A stretch of DNA of 64,000 nt from Pseudomonas sp. MMS21 TM103. Its GTDB lineage: Bacteria; Pseudomonadota; Gammaproteobacteria; Pseudomonadales; Pseudomonadaceae. Both the position numbers and the translations under genes were made by a program. The stretch spans positions 434,001-498,000 of the forward strand of contig NZ_JAJISP010000002.1 of assembly GCF_022132145.1 (NCBI RefSeq), given 5' to 3'. The notes under the pieces were generated by a model, which was not told where the DNA came from, did no database searches, and was given only the letters and a program-made list of their open reading frames with translations. This document shows, one piece after another, positions 1 through 11,215 of this stretch (position 1 is the first letter of the stretch; every line of letters begins with the position of its first letter).

Positions 1-228
1 CCAGTTGGCGGCGAAGGCCTTGGCGTCTTCCTTGCTCTTGACCAACTTCACGCCGCCCGCTTTACCGCGGCCCCCGGCATGTACCTGAGCCTTGACGACC
101 CACTCGGTGCCGCCAATTTTGTCGCAGGCTTCTGCGGCTTCTTCCGGAGTGCTTACGGCGAAACCCTTGGATACGGGCAGGCCGTATTCAGCGAACAGCT
201 GCTTACCCTGATACTCGTGGAGATTCAT
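1..228 (-). CDS. sucC: Succinyl-CoA synthetase beta subunit, N-terminal part
   Basis: Only the first 76 codons are in the window; the gene runs off the left edge. The product begins [16 protein letters not shown], the typical start of SucC, followed by the beginning of the ATP-grasp domain ([19 protein letters not shown]). SucCD converts succinyl-CoA to succinate with formation of ATP or GTP in the TCA cycle. It lies downstream of lpd on the same strand after a gap of about 200 bp, as the last visible member of the sdh-suc block. sucD is expected just outside the window. Confidence 0.95.
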   Translation of the reverse strand, partial: MNLHEYQGKQLFAEYGLPVSKGFAVSTPEEAAEACDKIGGTEWVVKAQVHAGGRGKAGGVKLVKSKEDAKAFAANW

Positions 229-295
229 GCTTGTCTACCGTCTTCGTTAGGTATTGCGCATTCGGTGCTGCACTTGTGATGCCGCACCACCTGTG

Positions 296-313
296 ACTGC
301 TGTTACGAGCAGT
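296..313 (-). other. Small hairpin in the lpd-sucC gap
   Basis: A perfect 6-bp stem (ACTGCT / AGCAGT) with a 6-nt loop lies in the roughly 200-bp gap between the lpd stop and the sucC start. There is no U-tract, so it is not an obvious terminator. It could be an RNA-processing or stability element, or chance. Confidence 0.3.
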
Positions 314-434
314 CCGGCGACATTCCGCGCTTGAGCCAGGCTCTGCGCGGGCAATCCGCCGTGGTTCTTCTTGCAACGTCGCCAGTACCGGTGAACTGCA
401 AACAGCAACCGGCGTGGCGACCTAAAACGACTGC

Positions 435-1934
<1,500 letters not shown>

Positions 1935-3158
1935 TTAGATATCCAGCAGCAGGCGAGCCGGGTCTTCCAGCAAGTTTTTGATGGTCACCAGGAAGGTCAC
2001 GGCTTCCTTACCATCAATCAGACGGTGGTCGTAGGACAACGCCAGGTACATCATCGGACGGATAACTACCTGACCGTTGATGGCCATCGGGCGCTGAAGG
2101 ATATTGTGCATACCCAGGATGGCGGCTTGCGGCGGGTTGACGATCGGCGTCGACATCATTGAACCGAAGGTACCACCGTTGGTGATGGTGAACGTGCCAC
2201 CGGTCATGTCATCGATCGACAGCTTGCCGTCTTTGGCCTTCTTGCCAAAGGTCGCGATGCCGCCTTCGATTTCAGCCAGGCTCATCAGCTCGGCATTGCG
2301 CAGTACCGGCACCACCAGGCCACGGTCGCTCGATACGGCAACACCGATATCGGAGTAGCCGTGGTAAACGATGTCGCTGCCGTCGATCGAGGCGTTAACC
2401 GCCGGGAAACGCTTCAGCGCTTCGGTGGTGGCCTTGACGAAGAACGACATGAAACCCAGGCGCACCCCGTTGTGGGACTTCTCGAACAGGTCTTTGTATT
2501 TCGAACGCAGCGCCATGACTTCAGTCATGTCGACTTCATTGAAGGTGGTCAGCATGGCCATGGAGGACTGAGCGTCAACCAGACGCTCGGCAACCTTGGC
2601 GCGCAAGCGAGTCATTGGCACGCGCTTCTCGACCCGGTCGCCAGCGGCGAGGACCGGTGCCGCAGCTGGGGCGGCAGGTTTGGCGGCAGGTGCTGCAGCC
2701 GGTGCGTTTTTCTTGGCTTCAACCGCAGCGACCACGTCTTCCTTGGTCACCCGACCACCTTTACCGGTGCCGGCAATGCTATTCGGGTCGATACCATTTT
2801 CTTCGGCCAGCTTGCGCGCGGCCGGCGAGAGGATTTGCTCATCGCCCGCAACACCCGGAGCGGCAGCGGCAGCGGCAGGCGCGGCAGCCTGTGCAGCGGC
2901 AGCCGGTGCAGGAGCAGCAGCACCTTCACTCAAGGTGCCCAGTAGTTCGTTGCTGAGGACGGTGTCGCCTTCGTTCTTGACGATTTCGGCGAGGACGCCG
3001 TCGGCCTCGGCCAGCACTTCGATCACTACTTTATCGGTTTCGATGTCGACGATCAGTTCGTCGCGTTTGACCGCATCGCCCGGCTTCTTGTGCCACGTGG
3101 CCACGGTGCCGTCGGCAACCGATTCCGGGAAAGTAGGGGCTTTGATCTCGATAGCCAT
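1935..3158 (-). CDS. sucB: 2-oxoglutarate dehydrogenase E2, dihydrolipoyl succinyltransferase
   Basis: A 407-residue E2 core protein of the 2-oxoglutarate dehydrogenase complex, transferring succinyl groups to CoA. Domains in order: one lipoyl domain (residues 1-80, lipoylated lysine in DIETDKV at K43), an Ala/Pro-rich linker, the peripheral subunit-binding domain (about 110-145, [15 protein letters not shown]), a second Ala/Pro linker, and the catalytic acyltransferase domain ending with the active-site YDHRLIDG (H378, D382). It lies between sucA and lpd in a conserved operon. The Ala/Pro linkers give repetitive, very GC-rich DNA and long spurious ORFs on the other strand. Confidence 0.97.
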   Translation of the reverse strand: MAIEIKAPTFPESVADGTVATWHKKPGDAVKRDELIVDIETDKVVIEVLAEADGVLAEIVKNEGDTVLSNELLGTLSEGAAAPAPAAAAQAAAPAAAAAAPGVAGDEQILSPAARKLAEENGIDPNSIAGTGKGGRVTKEDVVAAVEAKKNAPAAAPAAKPAAPAAAPVLAAGDRVEKRVPMTRLRAKVAERLVDAQSSMAMLTTFNEVDMTEVMALRSKYKDLFEKSHNGVRLGFMSFFVKATTEALKRFPAVNASIDGSDIVYHGYSDIGVAVSSDRGLVVPVLRNAELMSLAEIEGGIATFGKKAKDGKLSIDDMTGGTFTITNGGTFGSMMSTPIVNPPQAAILGMHNILQRPMAINGQVVIRPMMYLALSYDHRLIDGKEAVTFLVTIKNLLEDPARLLLDI

Positions 3159-3191
3159 TCTGTGTGGTTCCTTAAATTCGGTTTCTTCTAC

Positions 3192-3215
3192 GAGGCGGCC
3201 TCATCAGGCCGCCTC
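3192..3215 (-). other. Perfect hairpin between sucA and sucB
   Basis: A perfect 10-bp inverted repeat (GAGGCGGCCT / AGGCCGCCTC) with a 4-nt loop fills most of the 70-bp gap between the sucA stop and the sucB ribosome-binding region. There is no U-tract on either side, so a simple terminator is unlikely. An mRNA stabiliser or processing barrier setting E1:E2 stoichiometry is plausible. Confidence 0.5.
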
Positions 3216-3228
3216 TTGCGCAAAGGCG

Positions 3229-6060
3229 TTAAACGGTGAAGGCGTCTTGCAGCAGTTTGTCCTGCTGCTCGGCGTGCATCGAAGCGTAACCGCAGGCCGG
3301 GGCAGCTGAGCCTTCACGACCGGCGTACTCGAGGAACAGAGTCTTCTTGTACGCAGTGGCGACGCGACGCATGTGATGCTGGCTGCAATACCAGGCACCC
3401 TGGTTCATCGGCTCTTCCTGACACCAGACGATGTGCTTGAGGTGCTTGTACGCCGCGAGCACTTCGGCCAGGTCTTCTTCCGGGAACGGATAGAGCTGCT
3501 CGATGCGCACGATGGCAATATCTTCGCGAGCCTCGGCACGACGTTTCTCCAGCAGGTCGTAGTAGACCTTGCCGCTGCACAGGACAACGCGCTCTACCTT
3601 CTTCGGATCGATGGCATCGATCTCCGGAATCACGGTCTGGAACGAGCCTTCGGCCAGTTCTTCCAGGGTCGAGATGGCCAGCTTGTGGCGCAGCAACGAC
3701 TTCGGAGTCAGGGCGATCAGTGGCTTGCGCAGTGGGCGGATCACCTGGCGACGCAACATGTGGTAGACCTGCGCCGGCGTGGTCGGCACGCACACCTGGA
3801 TGTTGTGTTCGGCGCTCAATTGCAGGAAGCGCTCGAGACGCGCGGAAGAGTGCTCCGGGCCCTGGCCTTCATAGCCATGCGGCAACAGCATGGTCAGACC
3901 ACACAGTCGACCCCACTTATGCTCGCCACTGGTGATGAATTGATCGATTACCACCTGGGCACCGTTGGCGAAGTCGCCGAATTGGGCTTCCCAGATCACC
4001 AGAGCATCCGGCTTGGTGGTGGCGTAACCGTATTCGAACGCCAGCGCTGCTTCTTCCGACAGCAGCGAGTCGTACAGGTCGAAACGCGGCTGACCGCTGT
4101 ACAGGTGCTTGAGCGGTACGTGCGAACCGGGCTCCTTCTGGTTATGCAACACCGCGTGACGGTGCGAGAAGGTGCCGCGGCCAATGTCCTGGCCGGTCAT
4201 GCGGATCGGGTGACCTTCGAACAACAAGGTGGCGTAGGCCATGGTTTCGGCGTAGCCCCAGTTGATCGAGAGCGCACCGGCACCCATCTTCTGACGGTCT
4301 TCGAGAATCTTCGCGACCTGGCGCTGGACAACAAAGCCTTCTGGAATTTCCAGCAGTTTGGCGGACAGGTCTTGCAGGGTCTTGAGCTCGAAACGGGTGT
4401 CGTGACGCGCGGTCCAAGTATGGCCCAGGTACGGGCGCCAGTCGACGAACAACTCCTTGTTCGGCTCCTTGACCAGACTCTTGACCACATGCTGGCCATT
4501 GTCCAGCGCCGTGCGGTAGTCATCGATCTTGATCTGCACGTCATCCACTGAATGGCTTACGGCAGCGGTCAGCGCTTCGGCATACAGCTCACGGGTGGTG
4601 CGCTGCTTGCTGATCTGCTGGTACATCATCGGCTGGGTGCCGCTCGGCTCATCGGCCTCGTTGTGCCCGCGACGGCGGTAACAAACCAGGTCGATCACCA
4701 CATCGCGCTTGTACTGCATGCGATAGTCGACAGCCAGTTGGGTGACGAACAGTACCGCTTCCGGATCATCGCCATTCACGTGCAGGATCGGCGCCTGGAT
4801 CATCTTCGCCACGTCGGTGCAGTACTCGGTGGAACGAGAATCTTCCGGGTTACTGATGGTGAAGCCGACCTGGTTGTTGATCACGATGTGAATCGTGCCA
4901 CCCGTCTTGAAACCACGGGTCTGCGACATCTGGAAGGTTTCCATCACCACACCCTGACCGGCGAACGCCGCGTCACCGTGTAGTGAAACCGGAAGAACCT
5001 TGTCGCCATTGCTATCGTTGCGACGATCCTGTCGAGCGCGCACCGAACCCTCGACCACTGGTGAAACGATCTCCAGGTGGGAAGGGTTGAATGCCATGGC
5101 CAAGTGGACTTCGCCCCCGGCGGTCATGACGTTAGAGGAGAACCCCTGGTGATACTTGACGTCGCCGGAACCGAGGGCGGCCTGCTTCTTGCCCTCGAAC
5201 TCGTCGAACAGATCACGCGGGTTCTTGCCAAACGTATTGACCAGCACGTTGAGGCGGCCACGGTGGGCCATGCCGATGACGATTTCCTTGGTGCCGTAAG
5301 AGCCGGCGCGCTGGATCATTTCATCGAGCAGTGGAATCAGGCTCTCGCCGCCTTCCAGACCGAAACGTTTGGTACCCGGATATTTGGTGCCCAGGTATTT
5401 TTCCAGACCCTCGGCCGCAGTCAGGCGCTCAAGCAGATGGCTCTGCACCTCGGTCGAAACGCTCGGACGCCCACGCACACTTTCCAGGCGCTGGGCAAAC
5501 CAGTTGCGCTGCTCGGAATCGACGATATGGGTGAACTCGGCACCGATGGTGCGGCAATATGTCTGCTGCAAGACTTCGTGAATTTCACGCAGACTCGCCT
5601 CTTCCTTGCCAATGAACAGACCACCGGTACGGAAGGTAGTGTCCAGGTCGGAATCGGTCAGGCCGTAGTGATTGATCGACAGATCAGCCGGAGCATGCCG
5701 TTGCCACAGACCAAGCGGATCGAGCTGGGCAGCCTGATGGCCACGCATGCGAAATGCCTGAATCATGCGCAGGACTTCAACCTGCTTCTTCTCGTGCTCA
5801 CTGCTCACGCTACCGGCGGACACCGGCTGGGCGCGGCGCTGGTTTTTCGCCAGCAACACGAAGTGATCGCGAACCGTAGAATGCGATACATCAGTAGCAG
5901 CGTTGCCATCTGTCGGCAACTTCTGAAAGTAGGTGCGCCACTCTTCGGGCACAGCGTTGGGATCGTGCAGGTAAAGCTCATAGAGCTCTTCCACATAGGC
6001 AGCGTTACCACCGGATAGGTGGGCACTGTTCCACATGCGCTGCATCACGCTTTCTTGCAT
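3229..6060 (-). CDS. sucA: 2-oxoglutarate dehydrogenase E1 component
   Basis: A 943-residue thiamine-diphosphate-dependent E1, the usual length for OGDH E1. It decarboxylates 2-oxoglutarate and succinylates the E2 lipoyl group. The N-terminal region (HLSGGNAAYVEELYELYLHD) is the E2-interacting segment. The ThDP/Mg site is seen as GDAAFAGQG followed by the INNQVGF stretch, and conserved E1o blocks include GMAHRGRLNVLVN and the C-terminal WCQEEPMNQGAW. It is first in sucAB-lpd-sucCD, about 250 bp downstream of sdhB, so it may have its own promoter besides readthrough from sdh. Confidence 0.97.
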   Translation of the reverse strand: MQESVMQRMWNSAHLSGGNAAYVEELYELYLHDPNAVPEEWRTYFQKLPTDGNAATDVSHSTVRDHFVLLAKNQRRAQPVSAGSVSSEHEKKQVEVLRMIQAFRMRGHQAAQLDPLGLWQRHAPADLSINHYGLTDSDLDTTFRTGGLFIGKEEASLREIHEVLQQTYCRTIGAEFTHIVDSEQRNWFAQRLESVRGRPSVSTEVQSHLLERLTAAEGLEKYLGTKYPGTKRFGLEGGESLIPLLDEMIQRAGSYGTKEIVIGMAHRGRLNVLVNTFGKNPRDLFDEFEGKKQAALGSGDVKYHQGFSSNVMTAGGEVHLAMAFNPSHLEIVSPVVEGSVRARQDRRNDSNGDKVLPVSLHGDAAFAGQGVVMETFQMSQTRGFKTGGTIHIVINNQVGFTISNPEDSRSTEYCTDVAKMIQAPILHVNGDDPEAVLFVTQLAVDYRMQYKRDVVIDLVCYRRRGHNEADEPSGTQPMMYQQISKQRTTRELYAEALTAAVSHSVDDVQIKIDDYRTALDNGQHVVKSLVKEPNKELFVDWRPYLGHTWTARHDTRFELKTLQDLSAKLLEIPEGFVVQRQVAKILEDRQKMGAGALSINWGYAETMAYATLLFEGHPIRMTGQDIGRGTFSHRHAVLHNQKEPGSHVPLKHLYSGQPRFDLYDSLLSEEAALAFEYGYATTKPDALVIWEAQFGDFANGAQVVIDQFITSGEHKWGRLCGLTMLLPHGYEGQGPEHSSARLERFLQLSAEHNIQVCVPTTPAQVYHMLRRQVIRPLRKPLIALTPKSLLRHKLAISTLEELAEGSFQTVIPEIDAIDPKKVERVVLCSGKVYYDLLEKRRAEAREDIAIVRIEQLYPFPEEDLAEVLAAYKHLKHIVWCQEEPMNQGAWYCSQHHMRRVATAYKKTLFLEYAGREGSAAPACGYASMHAEQQDKLLQDAFTV

Positions 6061-6113
6061 GCTTGGTCACCCTCGGTAAGGGGACACCACCGGCGAAGAA
6101 ACCGTTCAGGCTT

Positions 6114-6139
6114 CCGAAGTCTTGAAGCAGCGACTTCGG
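6114..6139 (-). other. Hairpin in the sucA 5' leader
   Basis: A perfect 8-bp inverted repeat (CCGAAGTC / GACTTCGG) with a 10-nt loop lies about 55-80 nt upstream of the sucA ATG in the sdhB-sucA gap (6061-6308). No other gene or clear terminator is visible in this gap. It may be a leader RNA element or the end of an sdh transcript. Confidence 0.35.
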
Positions 6140-6308
6140 TAAAGCCACCACGGATCCCGCAGATAGTCCGGGCACCAGCCCGGATGCCCCTGCTGGTCGT
6201 CATATTTTTCAAAGTTAGAGCCACGGCTTTGTGAGCTGCGGCTCTGGCTAGACTGCGACGCTGGCTTAAAACCAGGCGCCGCAGGGTGTCACAGGTAGAT
6301 CATTTGAA

Positions 6309-7013
6309 TCAGATACCGCTCTGCAACAGCATGTTGCGTACGTGGCCGATTGCCTTGGTCGGATTAAGACCTTTAGGGCAAACATTCACGCAGTTCATGA
6401 TGCCGCGGCAGCGGAACACGCTGAACGGATCATCCAATGCAGCCAGGCGCTCTTCGGTCTTGGTGTCGCGGCTGTCGGCCAGGAAGCGATAAGCCTGCAG
6501 CAACGCAGCGGGACCAAGGAACTTGTCCGGATTCCACCAGAACGACGGACAGCTGGTCGAACAGCAAGCACAAAGGATGCACTCGTAGAGGCCATCCAGT
6601 TTCTCGCGTTCTTCCGGCGTTTGCAGGCGTTCGATGGCCGGAGCCGGTGTATCGTTCTGCAGATACGGCTGCACCTTCTCGTATTGCTTGTAGAAGATGC
6701 TCATATCGACGACCAAGTCACGAATGACTGGCAAACCCGGCAAAGGACGAACCACTAGCTTGCCACCTTTCACCACCGCCGATAGCGGGGTGATACAGGC
6801 CAAGCCGTTCTTGCCGTTGATATTCATGCCGTCGGAGCCACACACACCTTCACGGCAGGAGCGACGGTAGGAAAAGGTCACATCCTGTTCCTTGATCAGC
6901 GCCAGCACATCAAGAACCATAATGTCCTTGCCGTCGGTGTCGATCTGGAAATCCTGCATGAACGGCGCAGCATCCTGCTCCGGGTTGTAACGATAAACAC
7001 TGACTTGCAACAT
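6309..7013 (-). CDS. sdhB: Succinate dehydrogenase iron-sulfur subunit
   Basis: The iron-sulfur subunit of complex II, about 234 residues from the ATG at 7013. I prefer that start because AAGGG sits 8 nt upstream and the product then begins MLQVSVYRYNPE as in relatives; a GTG three codons earlier (7022) is the alternative. The three cluster motifs are intact: CREGVCGSDGMNINGKNGLAC for [2Fe-2S], CILCACCSTSCP for [4Fe-4S], and CRGIMNCVNVCPKG for [3Fe-4S]. It passes electrons from SdhA FADH2 to ubiquinone and is last in sdhCDAB, a few bases after sdhA. Confidence 0.97.
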   Translation of the reverse strand: MLQVSVYRYNPEQDAAPFMQDFQIDTDGKDIMVLDVLALIKEQDVTFSYRRSCREGVCGSDGMNINGKNGLACITPLSAVVKGGKLVVRPLPGLPVIRDLVVDMSIFYKQYEKVQPYLQNDTPAPAIERLQTPEEREKLDGLYECILCACCSTSCPSFWWNPDKFLGPAALLQAYRFLADSRDTKTEERLAALDDPFSVFRCRGIMNCVNVCPKGLNPTKAIGHVRNMLLQSGI

Positions 7014-7024
7014 ATCCGCCACCC

Positions 7025-8794
7025 TTAATAAGTCCGAATCATGGGTTCAAACGTCGGAACTGTCTTCGGCGAGAAGTTCACAGCGCGCTTGGCAACGCGC
7101 TTTTCACCCGGGAAGTACAGGGAATGGCAGAGCCAATTCTCGTCATCACGATCTTCGAAGTCTTCGCGGGCATGGGCACCACGGGATTCTTTACGAACCT
7201 CCGCAGCCACCGCAGTCGCCTCGGCCACTTCGAGAAGGTTTTGCAGCTCCAGCGCTTCGATACGCGCAGTGTTGAAGGCTTGGCTCTTGTCCGCGATCTT
7301 GACGTTCGCGATCCGCTCACGCAGACCGACCAGTTGCTCGATGCCTTTCTGCATGTATTCGCCGGTACGGAATACCCCGAAATAGTTCTGCATGCAGGTT
7401 TGCAGCTCTTTACGCAGCGGTGCTACGTCTTCGCCGGTGGTGCGCTCATTGACGCCGGACAGACGCTTGAGCGACACCTCGAGGTCAGTCTCGGAGGCGT
7501 TACGGTAGTCGACACCCTCTTTCAGGGTACGTTCCAGGTGAATGCCTGCGGCACGACCGAATACCACCAGATCGAGCAGCGAGTTGCCGCCCAGACGGTT
7601 GGCACCGTGCACCGACACGCAGGCCACTTCGCCCACGGCAAACAACCCTTCGATGATCTTGTCGTTACCGTTGGCATCCTGAGTGATGGCCTGACCATGA
7701 ATGTTGGTCGGCACGCCGCCCATCATGTAGTGGCAGGTCGGCACGACTGGAATAGGCGCAACCACCGGATCGACGTGGGCAAAGGTCTTGGACAGCTCAC
7801 AGATACCCGGCAGGCGGCTGTGCAGCACCTCTTCGCCGAGGTGATCGAGCTTGAGCATCACGTGATCGCCATCCGGACCACAGCCATTGCCGGCGATGAT
7901 TTCCTTGACCATGGAGCGCGCAACCACGTCGCGGCCCGCCAGGTCTTTGGCGTTCGGCGCGTAGCGCTCCATGAAACGCTCACCGTGCTTGTTGATCAGA
8001 TAGCCACCTTCACCACGACAACCTTCGGTCACCAGGGTACCGGCGCCGGCAATGCCGGTCGGGTGGAACTGCCACATTTCGATGTCCTGCACTGGCACGC
8101 CTGCACGCAGGGCCATGCCGACACCGTCACCGGTATTGATCAGGGCGTTGGTGGTAGAGGCATAAATACGGCCTGCACCACCGGTGGCCAATACTGTGGC
8201 CTTGGAGCGAATGTATACGGTCTCGCCAGTTTCGATGCAAATGGCAATCACACCGACGATCACGCCATCCTGGTTCTTCACCAGGTCGACCGCGTACCAC
8301 TCGTTGAGGAACGAGGTGCCGCTTTTCAGGTTGGCTTGATACAGGGTGTGCAGCAACGCATGGCCGGTACGGTCGGCGGCGGCGCAGGTACGAGCGGCCT
8401 GACCACCCTTACCGAAGTCCTTGGACTGACCACCGAACGGACGCTGATAGATGCGGCCCTGCTCGGTACGCGAGAACGGCAGCCCCATATGCTCCAATTC
8501 GAACACGGCTTCCGGGCCAACGGAACACATGTACTCGATAGCGTCCTGGTCGCCGATATAGTCGGAACCCTTGACGGTGTCGTACATATGCCAGCGCCAA
8601 TCGTCATTTGGATCAGCCGAAGCGATGGCGCAAGTGATGCCACCCTGAGCGGAAACGGTGTGCGAACGGGTCGGGAACACCTTAGTGACTACAGCGGTCT
8701 TGTGGCCGCCCTGAGCCAGCTGCAGTGCAGCGCGCATACCTGCGCCGCCCCCACCAATAATGATGGCGTCATAAGAAAGAGTACGAATAGTCAT
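7025..8794 (-). CDS. sdhA: Succinate dehydrogenase flavoprotein subunit
   Basis: A 589-residue catalytic subunit oxidising succinate to fumarate at the cytoplasmic face of the inner membrane. The FAD fold starts with [10 protein letters not shown], and the covalent-FAD histidine lies in [10 protein letters not shown] (H45). Substrate-site blocks ([29 protein letters not shown]) are all present. It is tightly packed: sdhD ends 3 bp before its start, and sdhB begins within about 12 bp of its stop, so the four subunits should be translated from one message. Confidence 0.98.
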   Translation of the reverse strand: MTIRTLSYDAIIIGGGGAGMRAALQLAQGGHKTAVVTKVFPTRSHTVSAQGGITCAIASADPNDDWRWHMYDTVKGSDYIGDQDAIEYMCSVGPEAVFELEHMGLPFSRTEQGRIYQRPFGGQSKDFGKGGQAARTCAAADRTGHALLHTLYQANLKSGTSFLNEWYAVDLVKNQDGVIVGVIAICIETGETVYIRSKATVLATGGAGRIYASTTNALINTGDGVGMALRAGVPVQDIEMWQFHPTGIAGAGTLVTEGCRGEGGYLINKHGERFMERYAPNAKDLAGRDVVARSMVKEIIAGNGCGPDGDHVMLKLDHLGEEVLHSRLPGICELSKTFAHVDPVVAPIPVVPTCHYMMGGVPTNIHGQAITQDANGNDKIIEGLFAVGEVACVSVHGANRLGGNSLLDLVVFGRAAGIHLERTLKEGVDYRNASETDLEVSLKRLSGVNERTTGEDVAPLRKELQTCMQNYFGVFRTGEYMQKGIEQLVGLRERIANVKIADKSQAFNTARIEALELQNLLEVAEATAVAAEVRKESRGAHAREDFEDRDDENWLCHSLYFPGEKRVAKRAVNFSPKTVPTFEPMIRTY

Positions 8795-8797
8795 GAA

Positions 8798-9166
8798 TCA
8801 GTTACCCCAAAAAATCTGCACGCCCCAGACGAAGAACGTGAACATGGCAATGCCACACGCCGCCTGGAACAGGAAACGCACACCAGTCGCCCACTTACCC
8901 AGCGCCATTGGCGTCAGGTAGTCGGTGGAAATTGTCCACATACCAACCCAGGCGTGTGCGCTGAGCGCGACCAGAGTCAGCAGACTGAAAATACGCATTG
9001 CGTTATTGGAGAACAGAGCATGCCACTCGGCATAACCCATACCGGGGTTAGCTACTATATAGCCGAGCAAGAACAGCACATAAGCCGCGAGAACGACAGC
9101 AGACACACGCTGCGCCATCCAGTCATATAGACCTGAACGCGAGAAGTTCGTGACGTTGGTTACCAT
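8798..9166 (-). CDS. sdhD: Succinate dehydrogenase membrane anchor subunit
   Basis: A 122-residue hydrophobic anchor with three predicted membrane helices (about residues 20-40, 58-80 and 98-120 from the ATG at 9166). It contributes to heme b and ubiquinone binding with SdhC; a candidate heme ligand is the His in LVALSAHAWVGMW. The ATG at 9166 has a GGGGGTG ribosome-binding site and overlaps the sdhC stop by 7 bp; a GTG at 9172 is a less likely alternative. The overlap suggests translational coupling. Confidence 0.94.
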   Translation of the reverse strand: MVTNVTNFSRSGLYDWMAQRVSAVVLAAYVLFLLGYIVANPGMGYAEWHALFSNNAMRIFSLLTLVALSAHAWVGMWTISTDYLTPMALGKWATGVRFLFQAACGIAMFTFFVWGVQIFWGN

Positions 9167-9549
9167 ATCCACACCCCCACCAATACGATCAAGACCGCCG
9201 AAACGACGAGAACGATCTTCGAGCCCAGCTTGCCGCCTTCCAGCGTCTCACCGATACCCATGTCCATGATCAAGTGGCGAACTCCGGCCACCAAGTGGTA
9301 AAGCAGAGCGGACAACAATCCCCAGATCACGAACTTGGCCAGCGGGCTGGTCAGACATTCTTTCACCTCGGCGAAGCCTTCCTCTGACATCAGCGACTTG
9401 TCGAGCCCGTAGAGCAGCACGGCAATACCGACGAAGAGAATGACACCGGAGATACGGTGAAGAATGGACGTGTAAGCGGTGACTGGGAGTTTGATAGTCC
9501 TAAGGTCGAGGTTTACAGGTCGTTGGCTATTCACGGCTTTTTTTATCAC
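9160..9549 (-). CDS. sdhC: Succinate dehydrogenase cytochrome b556 subunit
   Basis: A 129-residue membrane subunit with three helices and the SdhC signature (TAYTSILHRISGVILF and LLYHLVAGVRHLIMD, the latter with the heme-ligand histidine). I start it at the GTG at 9549, which has AGGG six bases upstream and gives a product beginning MIKKAVNSQRPVNLDL like relatives; the frame stays open upstream to 9645 but that extension has no family support. It is first in the sdhCDAB operon and divergent from gltA. Confidence 0.94.
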   Translation of the reverse strand: MIKKAVNSQRPVNLDLRTIKLPVTAYTSILHRISGVILFVGIAVLLYGLDKSLMSEEGFAEVKECLTSPLAKFVIWGLLSALLYHLVAGVRHLIMDMGIGETLEGGKLGSKIVLVVSAVLIVLVGVWIW

Positions 9550-9667
9550 ACTGAGAGCCCTAACCATCAGGGCAAAGTTGTCGGGAAGTGCACTGGTCAG
9601 GTACCCATCACCCAAGGAGTGACAACCACCAGAATGAGGGCCCAAAGCCCTTGGTGGTCGGGCGCAG

Positions 9668-9696
9668 AGTATAGACAGTTAGGTCGCTAATGACAA
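9668..9696 (-). promoter_or_regulatory. Predicted sigma70 promoter of sdhC
   Basis: On the minus strand TTGTCA (9696-9691) and TATACT (9673-9668) are separated by 17 bp, each one mismatch or fewer from consensus. Transcription would start near 9661, leaving a leader of about 110 nt before the sdhC GTG. The promoter overlaps one copy of the tandem repeat at 9680-9717. Confidence 0.6.
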
Positions 9697-9717
9697 CGAA
9701 ATAGGTCGCTATTGACA
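9680..9717 (+). repeat. Tandem operator-like direct repeat in the sdhC-gltA region
   Basis: Two 16-bp copies, TAGGTCGCTAATGACA (9680-9695) and TAGGTCGCTATTGACA (9702-9717), differ at one base and are spaced 22 bp start to start, about two helical turns. The first covers the sdhC promoter -35/spacer, and the second contains a consensus TTGACA. The arrangement fits binding of a regulator dimer or pair to one face of the DNA. The regulator is unknown. Confidence 0.5.
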
Positions 9718-9832
9718 GTGCAAAGGCCTGCGCCTAATGGCTCATTGCACACCCCATTCAATTGGCGTAAACAGCCCCATCTCCTGCAAAAAAACAGCCC
9801 GCAAACCCTTCTGCTGCTTGGGTTTTCCCAAA

Positions 9833-9860
9833 TTGACTTTCGAATTTATCTCACTATAGT
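9833..9860 (+). promoter_or_regulatory. Predicted sigma70 promoter of gltA
   Basis: TTGACT (9833-9838) and TATAGT (9855-9860) are 16 bp apart, each one mismatch from consensus. Transcription would start near 9867, about 50 nt before the gltA ATG. The rest of 9550-9919 holds the sdhC promoter, the tandem repeat, and no gene. Confidence 0.65.
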
Positions 9861-9919
9861 GATGCGGGCCCTGCGTGGGGGGCCGTCAGATGATTTCAAG
9901 CATAACTAGGAGGCCACAC

Positions 9920-11194
9920 ATGGCTGACAAAAAAGCGCAGTTGATCATCGAGGGCGCAGCCCCCGTCGAGCTGCCCATTTTAACCGGCACCGTTGGTCCC
10001 GATGTAATAGACGTGCGGGGCTTAACTGCCACGGGCCGTTTCACTTTTGATCCTGGCTTTATGTCCACCGCCTCTTGCGAGTCGAAGATCACCTATATTG
10101 ATGGTGATAAGGGCATTCTGCTGCACCGTGGCTACCCCATCGAGCAGCTGGCCGAGCAGTCCGACTACCTGGAAACCTGCTACCTGCTGCTCAACGGCGA
10201 ACTGCCTAATGCAGAAGAAAAGGCCAAGTTCGTCAGCACCATCAAGAACCACACCATGGTTCATGAGCAACTGAAGAACTTCCTCAACGGCTTCCGCCGC
10301 GACGCTCACCCAATGGCCATCATGTGCGGTGTGGTGGGCGCGCTTTCCGCCTTCTATCACGACTCCCTGGACATCAAGAATCCGCATCATCGCGAAGTAT
10401 CGGCCATGCGCCTTATCGCCAAGATGCCGACCCTCGCTGCCATGACCTACAAGTACTCCATGGGTCAGCCCATGATGTACCCGCGTAACGACCTCAACTA
10501 CGCGGAAAACTTCCTGCACATGATGTTCAACACCCCGTGCGAGATCAAACCGATCAGCCCGGTGCTGGCCAACGCGATGGACAAGATCTTCATCCTCCAC
10601 GCCGACCATGAGCAGAACGCTTCGACATCGACCGTACGCCTGGCTGGCTCATCGGGTGCAAACCCGTTCGCCTGCATCGCCGCCGGCATCGCCGCGCTCT
10701 GGGGCCCGGCCCACGGGGGCGCCAACGAAGCAGTCCTGGCAATGCTGGATGAAATCGGCGACGTATCGAACATCGACGCCTTCATTGCCAAAGCGAAGGA
10801 CAAGGACGACCCGTTCAAGCTGATGGGCTTTGGTCACCGCGTCTACAAGAACCGTGATCCGCGCGCTACCGTGATGAAGCAGACCTGCGATGAAGTCCTG
10901 AAAGAGCTGGGCATCACCAATGATCCGCAGCTGGAACTGGCCATGCGCCTGGAAGAGATCGCCCTGACCGATCCGTACTTCATCGAGCGTTCGCTGTACC
11001 CGAACGTCGACTTCTACTCGGGCATCATCCTCAAGGCGATTGGTATTCCAACCAGCATGTTCACCGTAATCTTCGCCCTGGCGCGGACCGTCGGCTGGAT
11101 CTCGCACTGGAAAGAAATGCTCTCCAGCCCGTACAAGATTGGCCGCCCGCGCCAGCTGTACACCGGCTACACGCAACGCGACATAAAGAAATAA
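9920..11194 (+). CDS. gltA: Type II citrate synthase
   Basis: A 424-residue hexameric-type citrate synthase condensing oxaloacetate and acetyl-CoA. The ATG at 9920 is chosen because AGGAGG lies 7 nt upstream and the product begins [12 protein letters not shown] as in relatives; the open frame upstream is not used. Active-site blocks are present: [25 protein letters not shown] and the aspartate in NVDFYSGI. The gene is divergent from sdhC across a shared regulatory region, the standard gamma-proteobacterial arrangement, and ends at a hairpin terminator shared with the convergent next gene. Confidence 0.98.
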   Translation: MADKKAQLIIEGAAPVELPILTGTVGPDVIDVRGLTATGRFTFDPGFMSTASCESKITYIDGDKGILLHRGYPIEQLAEQSDYLETCYLLLNGELPNAEEKAKFVSTIKNHTMVHEQLKNFLNGFRRDAHPMAIMCGVVGALSAFYHDSLDIKNPHHREVSAMRLIAKMPTLAAMTYKYSMGQPMMYPRNDLNYAENFLHMMFNTPCEIKPISPVLANAMDKIFILHADHEQNASTSTVRLAGSSGANPFACIAAGIAALWGPAHGGANEAVLAMLDEIGDVSNIDAFIAKAKDKDDPFKLMGFGHRVYKNRDPRATVMKQTCDEVLKELGITNDPQLELAMRLEEIALTDPYFIERSLYPNVDFYSGIILKAIGIPTSMFTVIFALARTVGWISHWKEMLSSPYKIGRPRQLYTGYTQRDIKK

Positions 11195-11215
11195 GCTTCG
11201 GCGTTCTTCGAAGCA

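Noticed and set aside
2596-3309. Ala/Ser-rich plus-strand ORF
   Set aside because: Produced by the repetitive Ala/Pro linker codons of sucB on the other strand.
7124-9130. Plus-strand ORF of 668 codons opposite sdhA/sdhD
   Set aside because: Shadow caused by codon bias of sdhA; it spans two real minus-strand genes and has no protein-like features.
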